DNA from: Fictibacillus nanhaiensis
GTDB lineage: Bacteria; Bacillota; Bacilli; Bacillales; Fictibacillaceae
NCBI RefSeq assembly: GCF_019801215.1
Contig: NZ_JAHVJO010000008.1
Span: 1-55,922, forward strand
Reading direction: 5' to 3'
Length of the DNA: 55,922 bases
Translations under genes and position numbers: made by a program
The notes under the pieces: generated by a model
What the model saw: only the letters and a program-made list of their open reading frames with translations
Databases searched by the model: none
What the model was told of the DNA's origin: nothing
Shown here: in pieces, positions 48,953-55,922 of the stretch
How the letters are laid out: every line of letters starts with the position of its first letter
How positions within the stretch are numbered: the stretch's first letter is position 1

Positions 48953-49685
48953 AGAACATCCTTTTCAAAGCAGCCGTGTATTCACCTTTATCATCATACA
49001 CGGTCAGCGGTGGCAGGATATGCAAATCTGGCTTTCCATGTTTCATTCCTTCTATTAAAAGCATATTCGCTTCACTGCCTGACTTTGGATAGATCAATTG
49101 GAGCTTTTTAGGCTCCAGTTTATATTGCCGCATGAATGCTAATATCTCCATCAAACGATTAGGACGGTGTACCATTGCTACTTTTCCGCCTTGTTTAACA
49201 AGCTGACTGCTTACACGAATGACATCTTCCAACGAACAATGTATCTCATGACGGGCTATTGCTAAATGTTCATTTTGATTGTGATCTTCATCGTGTACGG
49301 AGGCGAAATAAGGCGGATTGCACGTTAATGCATCAAAGGTGCCATATCCATAATGAGCTGGAGCATCTTTGATGTCAGAGAGATCCATCTGGATTTGCTG
49401 AGACAAATCGTTTAATACGACACTTCTTTTTGCCATACTATGTAACCTTTCCTGTATTTCAACACCCGTAATGTGCGCTTTGGAGCGTTTACTCAACAAT
49501 AAGGCAACGGCACCATTGCCGCTGCAAAGATCTATAATTTTTCCCTTTTGAATCGGAACCCATGCAAAACGGCTTAAGAGTACGGCATCTAAAGAAAACG
49601 AAAAGACAGACGGACTTTGAATAATTTTTAATTCTGGGTGTACTAAAAAGTCAATACGCTCATCTGGCAGGAGCTGGTTTTCCAC
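48939..49685 (-). CDS. yabB: tRNA1(Val) A37 N6-methyltransferase family protein YabB
   Basis: 248 residues, Rossmann methyltransferase; SAM site [17 protein letters not shown] and catalytic NPPY ([12 protein letters not shown]), characteristic of N6-adenine methylation. GTG start with SD GGGGAG. TrmN6-type; the exact tRNA position is inferred from family. Confidence 0.92.
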   Translation of the reverse strand: MENQLLPDERIDFLVHPELKIIQSPSVFSFSLDAVLLSRFAWVPIQKGKIIDLCSGNGAVALLLSKRSKAHITGVEIQERLHSMAKRSVVLNDLSQQIQMDLSDIKDAPAHYGYGTFDALTCNPPYFASVHDEDHNQNEHLAIARHEIHCSLEDVIRVSSQLVKQGGKVAMVHRPNRLMEILAFMRQYKLEPKKLQLIYPKSGSEANMLLIEGMKHGKPDLHILPPLTVYDDKGEYTAALKRMFYGEQ

Positions 49686-49708
49686 AATAACTCCCCTTTC
49701 TTCTATAT

Positions 49709-49737
49709 AAAAAGAAGCCTTCCCATTTGGAAAGGCG
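49709..49737 (-). terminator. yabA terminator
   Basis: GCCTTTCC-AAAT-GGGAAGGC hairpin followed by TTCTTTTT on the minus strand. Confidence 0.83.
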
Positions 49738-49738
49738 T

Positions 49739-50092
49739 TTATTTCTTATTTAAAAATGACAGACAAAACAAACAATCTCCTTCTGAACGTACACTGCCAT
49801 AATGAAGGTTACAAATGTGGAACCCTTCCTGGTAGAGACGTGCCAGGTTATCATAGCCTTCTCCGATATCAGTAGGCTCTTTCTTCCCTTTAGAGACAGA
49901 AGATTTTTTAGAAGATGTGCGTTTTTCATCACGGTTCAGTTTGTTTCGTAAATGATCATTTTCCATCACAAGATGGTGGTTTTCTTCAATTAATGCAGCC
50001 AAATGGGTTTTAAAATCTTCTAGTTGCTGAGACAACTCAACGATTTGTTCCTCCATCTGTACTACGCGGGAAAATATAGTCTTCTTTTCCAC
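49739..50092 (-). CDS. yabA: Replication-initiation control protein YabA
   Basis: 117 residues from GTG 50092 (SD GAGGTGG). N-terminal coiled coil (about 10-55; [18 protein letters not shown]) and C-terminal zinc-binding part with HICNLHYGS and [13 protein letters not shown]. Binds DnaA and DnaN to restrain initiation. Sits in an operon with holB and tmk. Confidence 0.95.
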   Translation of the reverse strand: MEKKTIFSRVVQMEEQIVELSQQLEDFKTHLAALIEENHHLVMENDHLRNKLNRDEKRTSSKKSSVSKGKKEPTDIGEGYDNLARLYQEGFHICNLHYGSVRSEGDCLFCLSFLNKK

Positions 50093-50106
50093 GAATTCCA
50101 CCTCTT

Positions 50107-50937
50107 TTACTCTGTGGCCTGACTGTATAATTCCTCTTTCTTACTTGCAAGCTCGTCCCATGTAAACTCAGTTGTTCTCTCCATTGAAGGAATATTAACT
50201 TGAATGAGCTTTTCAAGCAAGTTCAAGCCGACAACGCGACCAACACCATGAGGGGTCATGATTTCTTCACCAACATCAGGCATTTCTTCTTTTGCTTCTT
50301 CGTAATAGTCATTTTCGTATTTTAAACAGCACATCAAACGTCCGCATAAGCCAGAAATCTTTGCAGGGTTTAAGGAAAGATTCTGGTCTTTTGCCATTTT
50401 GATCGAAACCGGCTCAAAATCCCCTAAGAATGTTGAACAGCAGAGCATCCGGCCACATGGGCCAATCCCGCCTAGCATCTTCGCTTCATCTCTTACACCG
50501 ATTTGTCTAAGTTCTATTCTTGTCCTAAAAATAGAAGCTAAGTCTTTAACGAGTTCACGAAAATCAATTCTTCCATCTGCTGTAAAATAAAAAATAATCT
50601 TGTTTCGGTCAAACGTATATTCAACATCGACCAGCTTCATGTCCAACTGGTGTTCAATGATTTTTTCTTCACAACTTTGAAACGCTTCCTTAGCGGCCGC
50701 TTTATTTTCATCTACAGACAAAATATCCTTCTGTGTCGCGAGCCTAACGACTTTTTTTAAAGGAAGAACCACATCATTCTCCCCGACTAGTTTCTTGTCG
50801 ATAACTACCTTGCCATATTCTATTCCACGCGCTGTTTCCACAATAACAAACGCGTCTTTTTTCACTTCAAGGTCGCCGGGGTCGAAATAATATACTTTAC
50901 CCGCTTTTTTGAAGCGGATTCCCACTACCTCATACAA
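50107..50937 (-). CDS. ricT: RicT (YaaT), PSP1-domain subunit of the Ric complex
   Basis: 276 residues, PSP1 domain with cysteine pairs [14 protein letters not shown] and [13 protein letters not shown] that bind iron-sulfur clusters in the RicAFT complex. In B. subtilis this complex aids RNase Y mRNA processing and sporulation. TTG start 50937 with SD GGGAGGG. Stop falls 4 bp from holB start region. Confidence 0.95.
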   Translation of the reverse strand: MYEVVGIRFKKAGKVYYFDPGDLEVKKDAFVIVETARGIEYGKVVIDKKLVGENDVVLPLKKVVRLATQKDILSVDENKAAAKEAFQSCEEKIIEHQLDMKLVDVEYTFDRNKIIFYFTADGRIDFRELVKDLASIFRTRIELRQIGVRDEAKMLGGIGPCGRMLCCSTFLGDFEPVSIKMAKDQNLSLNPAKISGLCGRLMCCLKYENDYYEEAKEEMPDVGEEIMTPHGVGRVVGLNLLEKLIQVNIPSMERTTEFTWDELASKKEELYSQATE

Positions 50938-50941
50938 GGTT

Positions 50942-51931
50942 TTATCCCTCCCGTAATCGTAAAACCAACTGCTCCATCACCATAAGGGGGCTGACGTTGC
51001 TCCTTAATCTAGCTTGAGCAGTCAGTATAGCTTGCAGAGCTTCTCCTGTTTTCCGTTCGGACGTTTGAAGCGCCTGCTGCTCTAAAGCTTGAAGCTGGTC
51101 GAAAAACACGACTTTTTCCGACATTGATAAATGTATAGATAAAAGATCCCGATACCAGATCAAAAGTAAGTTTAAAGCTAAACGCAACTGTTCTTTCTCT
51201 TTAAAAAAGCTAAGATACTGTTCTTGCAGAACAACAAGACAGTAATCTGGCCGCAGTCGCAGTTCCTCCGTCAATTGTATCACTTTGGCTCTTGCTTGTG
51301 CAAACCACTCTTCCCTACAAATTTCGAGCGCTTCTGCATAATCGGACGTAAGTGAAGAGGCCAATGCTGCGATTGGCTTCGGAATGTCTTGCTCTAGTAA
51401 TTTCTGTAAGATCCCTTCTGGCGCAAGGGCTGCAAAAGAAAGTGTCTGCGCACGTGAACGGATCGTTTCAAGCAAACTATGCACTTGTTCTGTCAATAAA
51501 ATGGCGATTGTATCCGCACCAGGTTCTTCTAAAAATTTCAAAAGACTATTTGCTGCCTGGACTGTCATTTTATCAGCGTGCTCAATGATATATACTTTTT
51601 TAGAAGATTCCATCCCGCTATAGGCAAATTCTTTCTGCAACTCTCTTATTTGGTCAATTTTTATGGACTGGCCATCGGGTGTAAGGATATGTACGTCCGG
51701 ATGATTGCCTGACGAAATCCTTCTGCAATTGGAACAGTTTTCGCACGGATTTCCATCCATCGCGTTTCTGCACAGAAATGTTTTTGCTAAGACCGTTGCC
51801 ACCGCCATCTTTCCGGTCCCGTGCGCACCTTCAAATATATATGCATGAGCGAGGCGCTGTTTTATGATGCTGTTTTTTAAAAGTCTCACAACACGCGGTT
51901 GTGTCTTGCTGCTATTTTCCCAGCTCACCAT
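50942..51931 (-). CDS. holB: DNA polymerase III subunit delta'
   Basis: 329 residues, the length known for B. subtilis. Clamp-loader AAA fold: GAHGTGKMAVA P-loop (degenerate), zinc module CENCSNC with an upstream Cys, SLLKFLEEP and a C-terminal collar domain. ATG 51931 has SD AGGTGA. Confidence 0.95.
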   Translation of the reverse strand: MVSWENSSKTQPRVVRLLKNSIIKQRLAHAYIFEGAHGTGKMAVATVLAKTFLCRNAMDGNPCENCSNCRRISSGNHPDVHILTPDGQSIKIDQIRELQKEFAYSGMESSKKVYIIEHADKMTVQAANSLLKFLEEPGADTIAILLTEQVHSLLETIRSRAQTLSFAALAPEGILQKLLEQDIPKPIAALASSLTSDYAEALEICREEWFAQARAKVIQLTEELRLRPDYCLVVLQEQYLSFFKEKEQLRLALNLLLIWYRDLLSIHLSMSEKVVFFDQLQALEQQALQTSERKTGEALQAILTAQARLRSNVSPLMVMEQLVLRLREG

Positions 51932-51943
51932 ACATTTCACCTA

Positions 51944-52384
51944 CTACGTATATAAATTTACTAATAACCCTTTTATTTCACCAATCTTATCTAAAAGATG
52001 GATAGATTCCTTTTCTTGGCTTAATACCGCTTCTGTAATTTGTAAAAGCTGTTCATCAATTTCTTTTACAAGCTTGAGCGTTCTCGATCGTCCTTGCTCA
52101 TTCCAGCTTTTGTTTTGTTTTAATTGCATACCGAATTGAACCGCTTCTTTTACGAAGCGCTGCACTAAATTTTTATATGCCTGCAGATCTCTAACTGTTT
52201 GGGACTGCATCAGTCTTTTCCCCTGTGTTTCAATTTCCCCTAACAGTTTTGTTAACTGCTCAGAATGCAGCTTTTCACTCTGCTTAGATACAGCTTCCCC
52301 AAACGATAATGAAGGCTTCTTGTCCGCTTTTCCTTCATTCTGTTTCGTTTCAAGAATTGGTCTTATGTCTTGGCCGATTTTCAT
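51944..52384 (-). CDS. yaaR: DUF327 protein YaaR
   Basis: 146 residues, mostly alpha-helical and rich in Q, E and K (EQLTKLLGEIETQGKRLM, SRTLKLVKEIDEQLLQI). Function unknown; conserved between darA and holB in Bacilli. SD GAGGGG before ATG. Confidence 0.9.
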   Translation of the reverse strand: MKIGQDIRPILETKQNEGKADKKPSLSFGEAVSKQSEKLHSEQLTKLLGEIETQGKRLMQSQTVRDLQAYKNLVQRFVKEAVQFGMQLKQNKSWNEQGRSRTLKLVKEIDEQLLQITEAVLSQEKESIHLLDKIGEIKGLLVNLYT

Positions 52385-52415
52385 AATAACCCCTCAATAG
52401 TAAAGCGTAAATTTA

Positions 52416-52760
<345 letters not shown>

Positions 52761-52769
52761 TTACTTTTC

Positions 52770-53405
52770 CTAATGATTCGCTAAAAGTCTGTCTAAATCC
52801 TTTGCAATCTCATGAAACACAGTTTCAGCATCCTGCTCTCCGTTGACCCGAACAATGCGCTCGGACTGATCGGCAAAAATCTTATGAAACCCTTCTCTCA
52901 CTCGTTCATGATATGAAAAATCCTTTTGTTCGATTCGATCCAGGCTTCCTTCACCATAACGGGCTCTCATTCGTTCTCGTCCTATTTTGGGAGATACATC
53001 GATAAAATAGCTCCGATCCGGAACTAAGCCGCCTGTAGCGATCTTGTTCACCTGTAAAACCGGCTCTTCACCTACACCCAGTCCGTATCCTTGATAAGCA
53101 AGAGAGGCATCTACAAATCGGTCGCACAAAACCACTTTACCCTCATTAAGAGCTGGAATGATCTTTTCATGTACATGTTGAGCACGGGATGCCGCATAAA
53201 GCAACACTTCAGTAAGATCGTGCATTTCTTTATGCTCCGGATCTAAAATGAGTGATCTGATCTGATCACTGATTCTTGTACCGCCTGGCTCACGTGTTTG
53301 TATAAAATCTATTTGATTCTGAGTTAAATACTCAGCAATTCTTCTAACTTGAGTCGTTTTCCCTGAACCATCAGGGCCTTCTAATGTAATAAATAAACCC
53401 TTCAC
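52770..53405 (-). CDS. tmk: Thymidylate kinase
   Basis: Makes dTDP from dTMP. 211 residues: P-loop EGPDGSGKTTQ (9-19), DRFVDASLAYQGYG with the DR of the family, and a lid near residues 140-150. GTG start, SD GGAGC. Confidence 0.97.
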   Translation of the reverse strand: MKGLFITLEGPDGSGKTTQVRRIAEYLTQNQIDFIQTREPGGTRISDQIRSLILDPEHKEMHDLTEVLLYAASRAQHVHEKIIPALNEGKVVLCDRFVDASLAYQGYGLGVGEEPVLQVNKIATGGLVPDRSYFIDVSPKIGRERMRARYGEGSLDRIEQKDFSYHERVREGFHKIFADQSERIVRVNGEQDAETVFHEIAKDLDRLLANH

Positions 53406-53417
53406 AGCTGTTGCTCC

Positions 53418-54842
53418 TTACCTAATATCAAATACGTACATCTCCTCAAGCTCATTGACTCCTTGGAACCTGGCACCCTTCTCTTTTAAGAAAAAATAAT
53501 GGCAAATGCATGCTGATGTTATCTTTTCACCTTTTGCGATTAAAGGTATGCCTGGGGGATATGGAATTATAGCTTCCGCCGCAATAAAACCATCTGCTTT
53601 TTGTATTGACAATTCTTTAACGCTCATTTTTTTCATATCGTTGTAAGATACAGATAACGTACTGACAGATGGAAATAGCAAGAGAGGTTTTGAATACGTT
53701 TTTCTTATTTTATATAGTGAAAGCTTATAAGATATTTTGCTGAAAACTTCCTTTAATTGTGTTAAATCATCCATCATTCCGAGAGGCAGAATAAACAGCA
53801 CGTTTCTCTCATCTGCTAACTCTGAAAACAAACCTTCTTCTTCAAACATATGCTGCAGTTCATACCCTGATATATCCCTGTCTGTTTGAACAGTAACCTT
53901 TAATGGATCTAATACGTATCCTTTTGGCGTCTTAACAGTTTGAAGGCATTCGAGATTATCGATATCCATTCTAAATCTCTCGGACTGATGAGCAATTGTT
54001 CCTAATTCATGTGCTGTTAATTTCTCCATATACATACGGCTTAAGTCAAGAGAAGCCATGATTAAGTATGATGGCGAGCTAGACTGGATCATCTGAAGAG
54101 CATGAGATAAGCGATATTTATCTATCCGATCACTGTTTACATGTAAGAATGCACCCATCGTTAATGCGGGGAGCGTTTTGTGTGCAGATTGAACAACAAT
54201 ATCCGCCCCTTTATGTATCGCACTTTTTGGCATTTCTTTTAATCCAAAATGTGCCCCATGTGCCTCGTCAACGAGAACAACTCCCCCTTTACGGTGAACG
54301 ATATCTGATATTTCTTGAATATCCTGCTGCATGCCGTAATAAGTAGGATTTGTCAGTATAATTCCTTTTATGTCTAAATGGACTTCCAAAGCCTTTTCGA
54401 CTGTATCCACATTAACACCTAAAGGAAACCCACCTTCAACATCCATTTCTGGGGATAAGAAGACGGGGTAAGCCCCAGAGAGTTCGAGTCCGTTAAGAAC
54501 AGATTTATGACAGTTTCGCTGAACAAGCACAACATCACCATGTCCGAATGAAGCCAATATCATTGCAAGGTTGCCAGACGTACTCCCTCCAACAAGAAAG
54601 TAGCTATTCTTCACTTTATAAAGTGATCCTAATAACTCTTGAGCCTCTTGAATAGCTCCTTCGGGATGATGCAAATCGTCTAATCCTGTTAGCTCTGTTA
54701 CATCTAAGGGCAGCACAGATTGAAAAAAAGAGAATGCATTTTTTTCAAAGATCTGTCCGCTCTTATGACCTGGAACGTGAAACGACCATTTACTTTTCTT
54801 TGTATGTTGAATCAACGCCTCAAATAGCGGTGCACGGTTCAT
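53418..54842 (-). CDS. yaaO: PLP-dependent Orn/Lys/Arg decarboxylase family protein YaaO
   Basis: 474 residues, fold-type I; PLP lysine in VQSAHKTLPALTMG, with HVPGHKSG at the N terminus and DEAHGAHFG. Basic-amino-acid decarboxylase family without the N-terminal wing domain of E. coli enzymes; substrate cannot be told from sequence (speA is the close paralog in Bacillus). Separated from csfB by a terminator; xpaC and yaaN, which lie here in B. subtilis, are absent. Confidence 0.9.
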   Translation of the reverse strand: MNRAPLFEALIQHTKKSKWSFHVPGHKSGQIFEKNAFSFFQSVLPLDVTELTGLDDLHHPEGAIQEAQELLGSLYKVKNSYFLVGGSTSGNLAMILASFGHGDVVLVQRNCHKSVLNGLELSGAYPVFLSPEMDVEGGFPLGVNVDTVEKALEVHLDIKGIILTNPTYYGMQQDIQEISDIVHRKGGVVLVDEAHGAHFGLKEMPKSAIHKGADIVVQSAHKTLPALTMGAFLHVNSDRIDKYRLSHALQMIQSSSPSYLIMASLDLSRMYMEKLTAHELGTIAHQSERFRMDIDNLECLQTVKTPKGYVLDPLKVTVQTDRDISGYELQHMFEEEGLFSELADERNVLFILPLGMMDDLTQLKEVFSKISYKLSLYKIRKTYSKPLLLFPSVSTLSVSYNDMKKMSVKELSIQKADGFIAAEAIIPYPPGIPLIAKGEKITSACICHYFFLKEKGARFQGVNELEEMYVFDIR

Positions 54843-54931
54843 CTTATAAGATCCTCTTATTTTTTATACGTTTTTGCCTTGATATACCTCCATTCTAACA
54901 CATGTTCCAGGTCCAAAGAATTTTATAACAT

Positions 54932-54963
54932 AAAAAAACAGGCCGTTTAACAGCCTGTTTTTA
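54932..54963 (-). terminator. csfB terminator
   Basis: ACAGGC-TGTTAAACG-GCCTGT hairpin followed by TTTTTTT on the minus strand, overlapping the csfB stop. Confidence 0.87.
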
Positions 54964-55155
54964 CGAAGACGCACTTACTAATTTTAATTTTCTCAGTTGG
55001 GATAAGTAATGTTTATAATATTCGTCATTTGTTTTGGCAGTAAGGATTTTCTGCTCACATTCTTGGCAAATAAATTGATGAAGAATGTGTAATCCCCGAT
55101 CCTTTTGCTCCTCACAAACCATACATGTTTCCCCGTACTGTCGTGTCGTTTTCAT
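54961..55155 (-). CDS. csfB: Anti-sigma-G factor Gin (CsfB)
   Basis: 64 residues from ATG 55155 (SD GGAGGTGG), the known length. Two zinc pairs, CMVC and CQEC. Inhibits sigma-G before engulfment ends, and sigma-E. A longer frame to 55200 would include the promoter and is rejected. Confidence 0.94.
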   Translation of the reverse strand: MKTTRQYGETCMVCEEQKDRGLHILHQFICQECEQKILTAKTNDEYYKHYLSQLRKLKLVSASS

Positions 55156-55174
55156 TCTTCCACCTCCATAATGC

Positions 55175-55204
55175 CATTGTTGCCAGAATAGTTTATCCAT
55201 ATAC
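55175..55204 (-). promoter_or_regulatory. Sigma-F promoter of csfB
   Basis: GTATA (55200-55204), 15 bases, GGCAACAATG (55175-55184) matches the sigma-F pattern GYWTA-N16-GGnrAnAnTw except one base and one spacer base. csfB is a sigma-F gene in B. subtilis. Confidence 0.65.
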
Positions 55205-55400
55205 GTTTTTTCAGATAATTTAAAGGTTCTTTAAAATGTATGAAACTCTGGCTCTCGTTGTGTCTGTCTTCTCGCATTTCAATAAAATAAACCAAGTTGC
55301 GCCTTCATGTACGTTTAATCCCCGCTGTATCAGGATTTAAAACAGTTCGATGTGCTTGAACTTGTTTGCTTATATAGAATTAAATTTGAGCGGATGGTTT

Positions 55401-55449
55401 TGTCGAAAAACCTGTTTTAAGTCATAGTTTTAGATGCCGATTTGTCGAA
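55401..55449 (+). other. Two TGTCGAA sites between rrn and csfB
   Basis: Perfect 0A-box sequences at 55401-55407 and 55443-55449, exactly 42 bp apart and in similar TTTTGTCGAAAA surroundings. No gene is seen in 55205-55492. Confidence 0.5.
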
Positions 55450-55492
55450 AAGCTTATAAAACCTAAAATCCGTACTTACATCTTTTAAAATG

Positions 55493-55525
55493 CAAAGAAG
55501 AAGATGGTTTTAGCCATCTTCTTCA
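55493..55525 (-). terminator. Second rrn terminator
   Basis: GAAGAAGATGG-CTAAAA-CCATCTTCTTC hairpin followed by TTTGCATTTT on the minus strand; shares its stem sequence with the first terminator. Confidence 0.82.
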
Positions 55526-55562
55526 TTTTTTCTTTTATATCTCATTGATTCCTTTTTAAACA

Positions 55563-55596
55563 CAAAAAAAAGAAGATGGATATTCATCCATCTTCC
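55563..55596 (-). terminator. First rrn terminator
   Basis: GAAGATGGATGAATATCCATCTTC hairpin followed by eight T on the minus strand, directly after the 5S gene. Confidence 0.9.
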
Positions 55597-55601
55597 TCAT
55601 T

Positions 55602-55717
55602 GCTCAGCGACGTCCTACTCTAACAGGGGGAGACCCCCAACTACCATCGGCGCTGAAGAGCTTAACTTCCGTGTTCGGTATGGGAACGGGTGTGACCTCT
55701 TCGCCATCATCACTGAA
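55602..55717 (-). rRNA. rrf: 5S ribosomal RNA
   Basis: The minus strand contains the conserved GAAGAGGTCACACCCGTTCC and CCGAACACGGAAGTTAAG; the ends CAGTGATG and CGTCGCTG pair as helix I. About 116 bases; complete. Matured by the RNase M5 encoded at 41778-42341. Confidence 0.96.
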
Positions 55718-55808
55718 CCTACTCATGACTTTCACCATGAATGATTAAGTTGAGAAATTGCTCTCTCAAAACTAGATACGACGTTTCCAAACGTTTCATG
55801 CTTTTTTA

Positions 55809-55922
55809 AGGATAAGCCCTCGACCGATTAGTATCTGTCAGCTCCACGTGTCACCACGCTTCCACACCAGACCTATCAACCTCATCATCTCTAAGGGGTC
55901 TTACTCACTTAACGTGATGGGA
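55809..55922 (-). rRNA. rrl: 23S ribosomal RNA, 3' end (partial)
   Basis: The minus strand ends with GACAGATACTAATCGGTCGA and GGGCTTATCC, the conserved 23S 3' end, about 90 bases before 5S. The rest lies beyond the right edge. Confidence 0.96.

Overview
The window is a 56-kb stretch of low-GC Bacillaceae chromosome, read on the strand opposite to most of its genes. It runs exactly from one rRNA operon to the next. The right edge holds the 3' end of a 23S gene and a complete 5S gene, and the left edge holds the 5' end of a 16S gene, all on the minus strand. Gene order matches the Bacillus subtilis origin-proximal block csfB-yaaO-tmk ... lysS almost gene for gene. Sporulation genes (spoIIE, spoVT, spoVG, yabG, yabP/yabQ, sspF, csfB, fin) show an endospore former. 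From protein and 16S-end similarity I would guess Fictibacillus or a close Bacillus relative; the genus is a guess.

In transcription order (right to left): the rrn terminators and csfB (sigma-G inhibitor); yaaO, tmk, darA, yaaR, holB, ricT, yabA, trmNF, yazA and rsmI (replication, c-di-AMP sensing, RNA modification); abrB, alone on the plus strand; metS, tatD, yabE, rnmV and rsmA; yabG, veg and sspF; ispE, purR, ridA and spoVG; glmU, prs, ctc, pth, fin, mfd and spoVT; the spoVB-like flippase, mazG, hup and rqcP; a 1.1-kb repeat block; yabP, yabQ, divIC and yabR; tRNA-Met and spoIIE; yabS, yabT, tilS, hpt and ftsH; coaX and hslO; cysK; the p-aminobenzoate/folate cluster pabB-pabA-pabC-folP-folB-folK with yazB and dusB; a GreA-like gene; lysS; then the next rrn operon. 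Compared with the B. subtilis order as I remember it, xpaC, yaaN, yacD and the second tRNA beside spoIIE are absent, while hup and the GreA-like gene are extra.

Many regulatory sites can be read directly: tandem rrn and veg promoters, a 22-bp-spaced spoIIE promoter, sigma-B (ctc), sigma-H (spoVG), sigma-E (yabP), sigma-F (csfB) and sigma-G (spoVT) candidates, a PurBox before purR, Spo0A boxes before abrB (in two copies), and an ECF-sigma promoter firing antisense into yabE.

The least explained part is 22429-23340, between yabP and rqcP. It holds a head-to-tail array of two related ~121-125-bp elements (order A-B-A-B-A-A-B'). Their stems differ in sequence but keep pairing, while the internal-loop and terminal-loop sequences are constant, which is the pattern expected of a conserved structured RNA. 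Next to it lies a second array with exact 21-bp spacing. Two copies of a different, palindromic GC-rich dispersed repeat lie at 11459-11550 and 27423-27551. No transposase, phage gene or CRISPR array was found.
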